Assembly (NCBI GenBank): GCA_003427395.1
Contig: BFEA01000409.1
Span: 206,080-233,695, forward strand
Origin: Chara braunii
Taxonomy: Eukaryota; Streptophyta; Charophyceae; Charales; Characeae
Direction of reading: 5' to 3'
Length of the DNA stretch: 27,616 nt
A program made the translations under genes and the position numbers. Below the pieces are notes generated by a model. The model was given only the letters and a program-made list of their open reading frames with translations, was not told where the DNA came from and did not search any database. This document shows positions 9,801 through 15,124 of this stretch, in pieces; position 1 is the stretch's first letter; each line of letters begins with the position of its first letter.

Positions 9801-10380
9801 TGAAGCTGAGCGGCAAAGGCTTGTGTATTCAGAGCTCGTAGAGATGGTTAATGAGGAAGAGGAGGAAACAGAAGAGGAAGGGAAGAAGATGACCCCTGCG
9901 CAAGTTTATTTCTGGGCAGTGTTCTACATGCTGATCGGTGCTGGATTGGCAGCGGTGTTTGCGGACCCCGTCGTTTCGTCTATCTCAGGGTTCTCGAAGT
10001 CGTCAGGAATTCCGGCCTTCTTTGTGGCATTTGTTGTCACCCCTCTGGGGTCCAACTCCAGCGAGCTTGTGTCCTCTCTCATCTTTGCCATGAAGAAGAA
10101 GAAGCGGTGCATGTCCCTTACTCTCAGCCAGGTGTACGGCGCCATCAGCATGAACAACACCCTCTGCCTGGGCATCTTCTTGACCGTCGTTTACGTACGC
10201 GGACTGACGTGGGAGTTCTCCAGCGAGTCGGTCATCATCTTGCTTGCAATCCTTATCATGGGCTCGCTGGGCTACTCGCGCCGAACCTTCCAGTTGTGGG
10301 TAGTGTTCCCCGTTCTCTTACTCTACCCTTTTACTCTGCTCATCGTCTATGTCTGTGATACCTACCTTGGCTGGAAATAG
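1526..10380 (+). CDS. NCL-like EF-hand Na+/Ca2+ (cation/calcium) exchanger, C-terminal 332 residues, three exons
   Basis: Coding exons are 1526-1723, 7934-8092 and 9739-10380. All junctions are phase 0 with CAG acceptors and GT donors, giving 66+53+213 residues. Seen: an EF-hand loop starting DTDGNGSLNG and closing with SE across the first junction (residues 57-68), a second EF-hand DVDSDKHITKAE (97-108), an acidic linker EEEEETEEE (about 158-166), then about five hydrophobic segments including an exchanger alpha-repeat-like PLGSNSSE (221-228) and a MNNTLCLG segment. This order, EF-hands between two exchanger halves, is that of plant NCL-type members of the Ca2+/cation antiporter superfamily. 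They move Ca2+ against Na+ or H+ across membranes, with the EF-hands sensing Ca2+. The N-terminal exchanger half and start codon must lie upstream of the window (or beyond the suspect join at 62-95). Identification of the family is confident; ion specificity and membrane are not shown by the sequence. Confidence 0.9.
2138..2204. mobile_element. MITE family A, copy 1 (truncated at the right end)
   Basis: Starts CCGTCTTCACCCGAATAGAA immediately after a TA dinucleotide (2136-2137). The inverted right half (ACCGGGCGTT, about 2184) is present, but the outer right end is degraded where it abuts copy 2. Confidence 0.65.
2208..2309. mobile_element. MITE family A, copy 2 (complete)
   Basis: 102 bp with near-perfect terminal inverted repeats: CAGTCTTCCCCCGAATACAA at the left and its complement at the right, flanked by TA on both sides (2206-2207, 2310-2311). 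CAG...CTG ends with TA target duplications are the signature of Tc1/mariner (including pogo-like) non-autonomous elements. Almost the whole element can fold into one hairpin. Confidence 0.85.
2479..2752. repeat. 140-bp tandem duplication
   Basis: The unit beginning CAAGCGTGCGGCAGACGGCC at 2479 recurs at 2619 with a period of 140 bp. Over about 134 bp only two differences are visible (A/G near 2505/2645 and T/C near 2543/2683). The low divergence suggests a recent duplication, or a read-assembly duplication. Confidence 0.9.
3118..3200. repeat. Short tandem repeat, about 40-bp unit
   Basis: Two to three imperfect units containing GGGTATTAGTANGGTATTACC. Confidence 0.7.
3314..3433. mobile_element. 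Foldback family B, copy 1
   Basis: About 120 bp with inverted ends GGGCCTCGATCCAGTACTC at the left and GAGTAGTGGAGCGAGGCCC at the right. The interior carries the family core (GCACGAAAGACAAAATATGG and CTTTCCATGTTCTAG). Confidence 0.7.
3482..3652. repeat. 47-bp tandem units sharing CCTGTGGACGAGGTGCA
   Basis: Units start at 3482 and 3529 (period 47 bp); a third partial unit lies at about 3624. The shared core is CCTGTGGACGAGGTGCA. Confidence 0.75.
3923..3972. repeat. Foldback family B, partial (left end)
   Basis: GGGCCCCGACTCCACCACTT followed by CACATGCACAAAAGAC resembles the left end and core of family B. The right half is missing or displaced. Confidence 0.5.
4080..4270. mobile_element. Foldback family C, complete copy
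   Basis: 191 bp with inverted arms of about 48 bp: the left begins GCTCCATCTATTGGTGGGGA and the right ends CCCCACCAATAGATTGGAGC. The inner parts of the arms pair GGAAACCGGGTCCAGC with GCTGGACCGGGTTTCCAGC. The AT-rich interior has no coding capacity. A second, solo end is at 404-480. Confidence 0.75.
4354..4432. repeat. Foldback family B, partial (right half)
   Basis: GGTGCATCTTTCCTTGTTCC ... CACATTTGGTGAGTGGTGGA is the right half of family B, with a small ATTTTC tandem expansion inside. Confidence 0.5.
4843..5038. repeat. Direct repeat, 61 bp at period 135 bp
   Basis: GATTTTAGGAAACGTA ... CATCCGACTAGAAA occurs at 4843-4903 and 4978-5038 with only a few differences. Confidence 0.85.
5061..5183. 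mobile_element. Small foldback element with CTGGACCCGG ends
   Basis: 123 bp. The left end CTGGACCCGGGGCCAAGTCC continues to CACTTAC; the right end is the imperfect complement (GTAAGTGGGATTTGGG ... CGGGTCCAG). MITE-like, with no coding capacity. Confidence 0.65.
5401..5945. repeat. Long inverted repeat with about 61-bp arms
   Basis: The arm at 5401-5462 (AAAGGGC ... GTGCGGGCAACAAAAT ... GTTTGAAAAGGGC) is complementary, at roughly 80 percent by eye, to 5885-5945. Further partial copies of the CCCTTTTCAAACTC unit occur at about 5812-5850. A T22 run lies between the arms. Confidence 0.65.
6363..6391. repeat. (CTC)n microsatellite
   Basis: Nearly uninterrupted CTC units. Confidence 0.9.
6406..6558. 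repeat. 77-bp tandem duplication
   Basis: GCAAACTTGTTGATGG and GCGAACTTGTTGACGA begin two units, each containing TTTTAATAAATCTTTTTATA and CCTCGTGTAGA. The period is 77 bp. Confidence 0.85.
6851..6880. repeat. (CA)15 microsatellite
   Basis: Uninterrupted CA dinucleotides. Confidence 0.95.
7117..7178. repeat. 31-bp tandem duplication
   Basis: Two units of CCTTTC(G/T)GGACTGTAGCAGC followed by TACGACCTTGA, period 31 bp. Confidence 0.8.
7322..7426. mobile_element. MITE family A, copy 3 (complete)
   Basis: 105 bp, flanked by TA (7320-7321, 7427-7428), with the same CAGTCTTCCCCCGAATACAA end as copy 2. The inverted arms extend about 44 bp, through ATTATAGCTGAATTT and its complement, leaving a loop of about 17 nt. 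Confidence 0.87.
7470..7559. mobile_element. MITE family A, copy 4 (left arm internally deleted)
   Basis: The right end is the CCGTC subfamily (TTCTATTCGGGTGAAGACGG then TA at 7560-7561). The left end starts after TA (7468-7469) but lacks about 16 bp of the arm, jumping from CCGTC to GCCCGGTCATTAT. Confidence 0.75.
7934..8092 (+). CDS. Exchanger exon completing EF-hand 1 and encoding EF-hand 2
   Basis: The acceptor is GGCAG before 7934; the donor is AAG|GTAAGC at 8093. The 53 residues begin SEVRALLVGL, which closes the first EF loop with its position-12 Glu. They then carry a second helix-loop-helix with loop DVDSDKHITKAE. Loop position 6, usually Gly, is Lys; ligand positions 1, 3, 5 and 12 (D, D, D, E) are all intact. 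Confidence 0.92.
8154..8265. mobile_element. MITE family A, copy 5 (diverged)
   Basis: 112 bp in the CCGTC subfamily: left CCGTCATCACCCGAATAGAA after TA (8152-8153), right TTCTATTTGGGTGAAGACGG. The right TA duplication has become GA, so this is an older insertion than copies 2 and 3. Confidence 0.75.
8694..8837. repeat. Degenerate TATCG/TATCA pentamer satellite
   Basis: Imperfect pentanucleotide array (ATCGT, ATCAT, TCTTA variants). A related TCTTA/TCTCA/TCGTC array lies at about 9120-9315. Confidence 0.85.
9120..9315. repeat. Degenerate TCTTA/TCTCA/TCGTC pyrimidine-rich array
   Basis: Continuous pentamer-like repeats with strong strand asymmetry; the complement is purine-rich. It directly precedes a family B foldback copy. 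Confidence 0.85.
9327..9448. mobile_element. Foldback family B, best complete copy
   Basis: 122 bp. The left arm GGGCCTCGCTGCACTACTAT continues CGAAATGTGC; the right arm is GTGCATTTCGAGAGTAGTGC followed by AGCGAGGCCC. This gives an almost perfect inverted repeat of about 28 bp. The interior has GATGGAAAGATACACC and AAAACGAGAGTGAATCTTC family motifs. No coding capacity. Confidence 0.8.
9554..9681. repeat. 41-bp minisatellite, three units plus a partial
   Basis: Units begin TTATTTTGT at 9554, 9595, 9636 and 9677, an exact 41-bp period, with a few C/T and G/A differences between units. Confidence 0.92.
9739..10380 (+). CDS. Exchanger terminal exon: C-terminal exchanger domain and stop
   Basis: The acceptor is GGTGCAG before 9739; TAG stop at 10378-10380; 213 residues. 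It begins with a charged helical linker (KRKADRESALQ ... EEEEETEEEGKK, residues 1-50 of this exon). Hydrophobic segments follow at about 54-75, 91-117, 138-153, 163-182 and 186-207. Residues 101-109 (TPLGSNSSE) sit where the second alpha-repeat of NCX/NCL exchangers places its ion-binding acidic and polar residues. VYVRGLTWEFSSE and the C-terminal LLYPF segment are typical of plant NCL proteins as I remember them. The frame is uninterrupted and GC-richer than the surrounding introns, consistent with a functional gene. Confidence 0.93.
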   Translation, partial: KRKADRESALQHMHRPEFWAAEAERQRLVYSELVEMVNEEEEETEEEGKKMTPAQVYFWAVFYMLIGAGLAAVFADPVVSSISGFSKSSGIPAFFVAFVVTPLGSNSSELVSSLIFAMKKKKRCMSLTLSQVYGAISMNNTLCLGIFLTVVYVRGLTWEFSSESVIILLAILIMGSLGYSRRTFQLWVVFPVLLLYPFTLLIVYVCDTYLGWK

Positions 10381-10529
10381 TGTCGAACTGACACAGTGAC
10401 TGTGTGGAATGGATAAATGAAATCTTCAAATCTAACTATTGGTAGTTTTTTTTTTTTTTTTTTTTTTAGTCTATTGGTAGTTATCGATGACTATGGAAGT
10501 GGTATAAACTCCATCGAGTATATATATAA

Positions 10530-10535
10530 AATAAA
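10530..10535 (+). promoter_or_regulatory. Possible polyadenylation signal AATAAA
   Basis: AATAAA lies 150 bp after the exchanger stop codon in an AT-rich 3' region. Position is plausible, but the motif is common in AT-rich DNA. Confidence 0.35.
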
Positions 10536-10983
10536 GTATATTAGATGAAAATCGCAACGCTATGGAAATGGTATGCGCTTCCGTATTTGCTATATAGTAC
10601 AGACTACAATAGCAATGTACTATACCGTATGGAGTTATGAACTTAGTACTATGAAGTTATAATAACAAGCAGTATAGGCTGTATAGCATAGATGAAAATA
10701 GTAGACAGTATTAACAGCAGTACATATGGCTTTAGTAAAAATCTATCGGCCGTTTTTTTGTTGTGAACGTATGGCAAGTTCGCAACTTGATTACGTGTCT
10801 TTCCGAAGGTATCGTTTGATTCAGGAAGCTCAGGAGGGAGGAAGCACATGGTTGCAGTCAGTCTCAAGTTTGCCCTTCCATTTGGTGTCAGTGAGGAGTC
10901 AGCGTCAATATTTCTGATGAAGCATCTCCAACTAGGTTTCAGCATCAATATTCATAGCACCTTGGGTGCCTTGTGTGTATATC

Positions 10984-10985
<2 letters not shown>

Positions 10986-11052
<67 letters not shown>
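10986..11052. repeat. (GA)33 microsatellite
   Basis: Uninterrupted GA dinucleotides over about 67 bp. Confidence 0.97.
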
Positions 11053-11054
<2 letters not shown>

Positions 11055-11239
11055 TGTTTTGACAGGGCCGGGGGGGCGGAAGATAAGAAGAGGAGGTGGA
11101 GGTTTCTGTTCTCAAGTTTCAAGTGGTTATCATAAGAAAATATATGATATTGCATTTTGCTGACAAGTTGCAGCATCCTGAAGCAATTCCTAGGGAAGGT
11201 ATGTGTGTAATTACTTATTAGTGATTACTGATTATGGAT

Positions 11240-11336
11240 CGCTTGGAGGTATCTTCTTCTTCTTCTTCTTCTTCTTCTTCTTCTTCTTCTTCTTCTTCTT
11301 TTTTTTTTTTTTTTTTTTTTCGCTTGGAGGTATCTT
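11240..11336. repeat. TCT microsatellite plus T run, flanked by a 16-bp direct repeat
   Basis: CGCTTGGAGGTATCTT at 11240-11255 recurs at 11321-11336. Between them is an uninterrupted TCT tract running into about 22 T. The direct repeat may be a target-site duplication around a poly(A)-tailed insertion on the minus strand, or replication slippage. Confidence 0.8.
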
Positions 11337-12105
11337 GTGCCTGGGTAACGCAACTTTCTAATTTTGATGGGGCAGGTGATGACTCGTACAATTTGGAGTT
11401 GTTGTAATCGCGGTTGGAACGGGAATAAGTAGGATGCATATAGGGACATGGCTTTGCTTGTGATGTAGAAGTAAGTTTGTCGATTGTTTGAAGGGAAAAA
11501 AAAAAGTGTTCTCCTTCGCGTGTGATGTAGATCATGTACAAGGAGAGCAGAGGCCATTAGTCGCTGTGTAAACTTAAGGATTGTGCTGTGTTTTGTTGTT
11601 GTCCTTTTCTCCTTGTTTGTGATGTAGAACCAAGTTTGTCCCTCGCTTAAAACAAACCGCCATTAAAAAAAATAAAATAAAAAATCCGCCAGTATCTTTC
11701 CGAGCCATTTTGTCCCGACGACGTGGCCGTTAACATGCGCAACATCATTTCGGGCTTGTCGTATCTGACGCACCAGGCTGAAAAGGATTTTTAAAAATGC
11801 ACACCCATGCAGGTTTGTTTTTCATCGGTGCATAGCAGAAATTCATCGGCACATAGCAGAAATCCACGATGGGGAAAAAGACGAATAGACAAAAAATGAG
11901 GGTGGTGTAAACTACCAGTATGTTTCTCAGGCAAAGAATAAAATATGCGGCGTGCCTGCAGCCCCAACTTTTGGGGCTTGGTCTCTGGAGCAAAATGGCT
12001 GGCAGCGCCAGCTTAGAGGAGGCCCGTGGTGGTTTTTGTATATTTTGGCGTGCAGGCCGTTCCCCCGTCAAGAGAGAAAAGCGCCGTAGTTTGGAACGGG
12101 TGGTT

Positions 12106-12327
12106 TAAGCTGTAGGGCCTCGCCCAACTACTCACCAAAAACGTGCAAAATGAGAATGAAACTTTCACTAGAGAGCATGGAAAGATACACCGTTAAGCTG
12201 TAGGGCCTCGCCCAACTACTCGCCAAAAACGTGCAAAATGAGAATGAAACTTCCACTAGAGAGCATGGAAAGATACACTGCCGTACTTCTGTCGTTTGAG
12301 CATGTGGTGGGTAGTGGAGCGAAGCCC
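12106..12327. mobile_element. Foldback family B, tandemly duplicated copy
   Basis: An 88-bp unit (TAAGCTGTAGGGCCTCGCCC ... GGAAAGATACAC) occurs at 12106-12193 and 12194-12281 with three or so differences. A family B right end (GGTGGGTAGTGGAGCGAAGCCC) closes at 12327. Confidence 0.75.
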
Positions 12328-12463
12328 TTGTAGTTTGGACCTCGCCGCACCACTCACTCACAACTATGGCAGTTTCTCATTTTCGGACATTTGCTGGAAG
12401 CGCGCGAACGTACGCTGTTTGTTATGCTATGCTTCCCTGCCTGCCATTGAAACTAAGCGGTAA

Positions 12464-12534
12464 GGTCCAAATTGGTGGATACTGACCGGGTCCAAATTGG
12501 TGGATACTGACCGGGTCCAAATTGGTGGATACTG
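12464..12534. repeat. 25-bp direct repeats, left cluster (about 2.8 units)
   Basis: GGTCCAAATTGGTGGATACT followed by GACCG at 12464-12488 and 12489-12513, and a partial unit to 12534. The same unit reappears twice at 12875-12922. Confidence 0.93.
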
Positions 12535-12558
12535 GTCTGGCGTCACTCGGCTTACGTG

Positions 12559-12622
12559 ATGCCAGACCCCTGACGATTCCGGAACCGGCTCCGGATGAAA
12601 TGCGTAGGGTTGCCACCGGTAT
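12559..12622 (+). ncRNA. Candidate type I hammerhead ribozyme
   Basis: The core boxes CTGACGA (12570-12576) and GAAA (12597-12600) are separated by a hairpin, TCCGG (12578-12582) / CCGGA (12591-12595) with an 8-nt loop. GAAA is followed by TGCG and then TA (12605-12606), which supplies U16.1 and H17 with the A15.1-U16.1 pair, a minimal helix III. Helix I forms between ATGCC..CCC on the 5' side (12559-12569) and GGGTT..GGTAT on the 3' side (12607-12622): CCC/GGG plus A-U and G-U, an internal loop, then five more pairs. Every invariant core nucleotide is present. Weak points: the first helix II position is a U-U mismatch where G-C is usual, helix III is almost absent (such motifs in retroelements usually act as dimers), and 12556-12568 can also pair with 12534-12546. 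Predicted cleavage is after A12606. Confidence 0.6.
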
Positions 12623-12678
12623 TTGCTCAACTATGGTTATCATGATTACGGGCATGACGTCTACATTCGAGCTGAGCT

Positions 12679-12710
12679 CGATAGGTTGTATTTATAATTT
12701 CAACCTATCG
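12679..12710. other. Perfect 10-bp hairpin
   Basis: CGATAGGTTG (12679-12688) and CAACCTATCG (12701-12710) pair perfectly around a 12-nt AT-rich loop, 57 bp downstream of the hammerhead candidate. No U tract follows, and its role is unknown. Confidence 0.6.
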
Positions 12711-12874
12711 TGTCGCCTTCGGGAGATCTGTTGTGTCAATCTGGCTTTTTCTCCTTTTCTCCCTTCTTCTTCTGTTGCTGTCTGTAATGTGTCGCGTTTG
12801 CCTGAGTATTGTAGGCCTTTTGCCGCCACTGAAACCCGAAGGAAGTTTGACGTGCATGATGCTGTAACTATCTC

Positions 12875-12922
12875 ACCAAATTGGTCGATACTGACCGGGT
12901 GCAAATTGGTGGATACTGACCG
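12875..12922. repeat. 25-bp direct repeats, right cluster (two units)
   Basis: ACCAAATTGGTCGATACTGA (12875 on) and GGTGCAAATTGGTGGATACT (12898 on) are copies of the left-cluster unit with one or two changes. Together the clusters bracket 12535-12874, which contains the hammerhead candidate. Confidence 0.9.
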
Positions 12923-12943
12923 TAGGGGAGTTGATTACCCATC

Positions 12944-12980
12944 TATTGATATTGATATTGATATTGATATTGATATTGAT
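12944..12980. repeat. (TTGATA)6 microsatellite
   Basis: Uninterrupted hexamer repeat. Confidence 0.92.
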
Positions 12981-13122
12981 TGGGGAACAGGTACTGAACA
13001 ACAACTTACGCATTCATTGTCATTTTTTATACGACTTCGTTCTCATTGTTTATATTTGGTGACTATTGTGTCGAGCTTTTGTTCTGAGCTTTCAGCAAGT
13101 TATGAGCAGATTTTGTGACATA

Positions 13123-13327
13123 GGGCGTCTCTCCACTACTCGGGAAATGCACGAAAGACAAAAATCATGGCGATGTATCTTTCCTTGTTCTAGAGGAAGA
13201 TTCACTCTCGTTTTGCACATTTTGAGAGTGGTGGCCCAGTCCTCACCACGTGATCAAAGGACAAAATATGGTGAGGTGTCTTGCCATGTTCTAGTGGAAG
13301 ATTCATTATCATTTTGCACATTGGGTC
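13123..13327. mobile_element. Foldback family B, copy with a second partial unit
   Basis: The first unit is 13123-13237 (GGGCGTCTCTCCACTACTCG ... GAGAGTGGTGGCCC). A second partial unit follows (13238-13327, CAAAGGACAAAATATGG ... CATTTTGCACATT). Confidence 0.7.
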
Positions 13328-13492
13328 ATTAAAGGCTTATACAGGGGACCCCTGCGAACATAGCTTTTTTGTTGTCTCCCTCCAGCCATCAGAGGGAATG
13401 CATGTTGCCCCCATGCCCCAACCATGGTGGTCACGGATGGGGTGCGGCCGCTGGTGGGGTTCCCGCTAATGCGAAAAAAGACCGAGCATTTT

Positions 13493-13553
13493 GCCAGTAG
13501 CTGCGCCTCCCGGTGACCGCCAGCCGAGTAACATCAGTGTCTAAGGTCAACGC
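13493..13553. repeat. 61-bp exact duplicate of 1-61
   Basis: Identical to the first 61 bases of the window. Here it runs on into CACACCACACACAACC tandem repeats. Confidence 0.95.
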
Positions 13554-13640
13554 TCTCCCACACACCACACACAACCCACTCACGCTCACACACCACACAC
13601 AACCCACTCACGCTCACACTCACACTCACAGTCGCACCCG
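13554..13640. repeat. CACA-rich 31-bp tandem repeats
   Basis: Imperfect units of CACACCACACACAACCCACT and CACGCTCA, followed by CACACT units. Confidence 0.75.
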
Positions 13641-13739
13641 TGTTGGGCAAGGAGTCGAGGACCATGCTATTACCGATCAGAGCCTCAGAGGTATGAAGCG
13701 GATTATCACGGCCGGTTGGCACTAAGTGGGCCGCAGGCC

Positions 13740-13820
13740 GTTGTGGGGCTCGAAACCAGGGCTCGAGCCCACAACCTCCTGAATGCCACTTGCGTGCCTA
13801 ACCAACTGAGCTAGGTAATT
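13740..13820 (-). repeat. tRNA-like segment with A and B boxes (SINE-like head or tRNA pseudogene)
   Basis: On the minus strand the sequence reads TAGCTCAGTTGGTTAGGCA (A-box/D-arm like, about 13798-13816). About 43 nt later comes TGTGGGCTCGAGCCC (B-box like, about 13757-13773). The box spacing fits an RNA polymerase III internal promoter, but the anticodon arm is not a good stem, so it is not a functional tRNA. A second B-box-like AGTTCGAATCC lies on the same strand at about 13849-13859. Confidence 0.5.
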
Positions 13821-13859
13821 CAGGATTATTTTATGTCGTTCATCTGGATTCGAACTCTG

Positions 13860-14731
13860 GTCTGTATTTCAACAATTCATCCAGAAATTCGTTATGAAAT
13901 TTGAAAAATAAAAATAAAAAATTACAGCACACCCCTTTATGTCTGGTTGAGCCCCTTATAATCTTATTTGCACCTCTTGCTTACACCCCATAAACACCCT
14001 TCGGTGAGACATCACCAAATGTGAAGGTCGGGCTATATAAATGGGCACAGCTCAGTGCGTGCAAAATTGCCCGAGTGCCAAAAAAGGAAAAAATGGACCG
14101 CCCTTTTGGTGTCGTCCAGGTATCCCAGGTGGGTCCCCCGCTGGGTCAGGTGAAGCTGATTACCGACGTTATGTGTACCTTTTTTTCCTTCTTCTTCTTC
14201 TTTGCCCAATCACAAGTACATGGCTCCAGGCGACTTGAGAAAAGGAGAGAGCCTCTCCCGTAAGTTCGGAGGCTCCGGGCAACCATGTACTCGGTAGCAA
14301 TGGGAGTCTCCCATTCGACTGCCTCCCATGACACCGTAGTACCCCTGCTGGGAATGGTTCTCGTAATATGTTTTCTTTGCTTGATGGTGATAAGCCACCG
14401 GTTTCGTACCCCCCAGAATAGACGGGGTTGTTTTGTGTTCGTGTGAAAAAAAAAAAGGAAAAAAAAGTGGTTATGTGGAACGCGCGTATTCCTGTTGCAC
14501 TCGGTAGGCAGAACCTGGCTGCCGCCTCGGTGTGCACCAGCAGGGTCGTTGCTCGGCGTGAAGCGAGTTGATGCTGGGCGTGCCGCAGAGTCGGGGGTTG
14601 GTAAGTAGTGCGGGCCGTGGGAGGATTCGAACACCCGACGTGCCCATCATTATTTATGTGGGGATGTCATGCCACTGTGCAGAGAATCTACTATCTAGAG
14701 ATGTTACGTAGAGTTGTCATGATGTGGCTAT
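13860..14731. other. No gene recognised
   Basis: Mixed sequence with short poly(A)/poly(T) stretches (about 14448-14467) and a lone B-box-like motif on the minus strand (14620-14640). Open frames here run through low-complexity sequence and show no recognised domain. Confidence 0.5.
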
Positions 14732-14853
14732 GGGCGTCACTGCACTACTCTCGACAGGCACAACAGACAAAAATCATAGCGGTGTATCTTCCCATATTCT
14801 AGCGGAAGATTCGCTCTCGTTTTGCACATTTCGAGAGTAGTGCAGCGAGGCCC
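14732..14853. mobile_element. Foldback family B, complete copy
   Basis: 122 bp, left GGGCGTCACTGCACTACTCT and right TTTCGAGAGTAGTGCAGCGA then GGCCC. Same length as the copy at 9327-9448, but in the opposite orientation judged by the internal core. Confidence 0.78.
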
Positions 14854-15025
14854 TATGTTCTGAGAAACGGTGCCAGGATGTGAGCGACGACCCACCGGCC
14901 TCCCACATCATTGCGTCATGTGCCTGAACTATGTGATTTGTGTCTCCTCTGTTGTATGCGATTCCTGACATCTGACTTCAGTATATATTATTATATATTA
15001 GGATGATTGATGATTCATTATAGTA

Positions 15026-15032
15026 TGCAATT

Positions 15033-15064
<32 letters not shown>

Positions 15065-15124
15065 GGACCATTTCTCGATTTATACGTGTCATCCTTGCGC
15101 AGGGGCCATGCTGCAATTTGATTT
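15026..15124 (-). mobile_element. Complete retrotransposition unit: target duplication, A tail, U6 fragment, target duplication
   Basis: The two 13-bp copies of TGCAATTTGATTT are identical, so the insertion is probably fairly young; the U6 part differs from the plant U6 I remember at one C-to-T site. Confidence 0.88.
15065..15111 (-). pseudogene. 5'-truncated U6 snRNA retropseudogene
   Basis: On the minus strand the 47 nt run GCATGGCCCCTGCGCAAGGA, then TGACACGTATAAATCGAGAAATGGTCC with the usual CGCATAAA of U6 as CGTATAAA. This is the conserved 3' half of U6 spliceosomal RNA. It ends at GGTCC and passes straight into an A run of about 26 nt (T run on the plus strand, 15039-15064). A 13-bp duplication, TGCAATTTGATTT, flanks it at 15026-15038 and 15112-15124. 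5' truncation, A tail and target-site duplication together mark LINE-machinery retrotransposition. It is not a functional U6 gene. Confidence 0.93.

Larger units (their letters stand above)
10381..12105. other. Non-coding stretch after the exchanger gene
   Basis: Nothing gene-like is recognised. Contents: a T20 run near 10447, AT-rich DNA, the long GA tract, the TCT tract flanked by a 16-bp direct repeat, two short direct repeats (TGTGATGTAGA at about 11458, 11520 and 11620; CATAGCAGAAAT at about 11828 and 11850) and a perfect hairpin AGCCCCAA-CTT-TTGGGGCT at 11960-11978. Confidence 0.6.

Noticed and set aside
9970-10006. Minus-strand CTGACGA ... GAAAC inside the last exchanger exon
   Set aside because: The sequence between the boxes does not form a stem, and the stretch is constrained as coding sequence on the other strand.
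10986-11052. Arg-Glu and Ser-Leu repeat proteins from open frames over the GA tract (also at 27200)
   Set aside because: They are pure translations of a dinucleotide microsatellite.
12534-12568. Type III hammerhead using the 13-bp hairpin as helix I
   Set aside because: The bases before that hairpin (GATACT) do not supply a U-H cleavage site or a helix III partner for the sequence after GAAA, so the type I fold is preferred.
12464-12922. CRISPR-like array from the 25-bp repeats
   Set aside because: The units are directly tandem without spacers, the host is eukaryotic, and no cas genes exist.
14620-14640. tRNA gene on the minus strand (GTGTTCGAATCC motif)
   Set aside because: Only a T-arm-like motif is present; no D arm, anticodon arm or acceptor pairing could be drawn.
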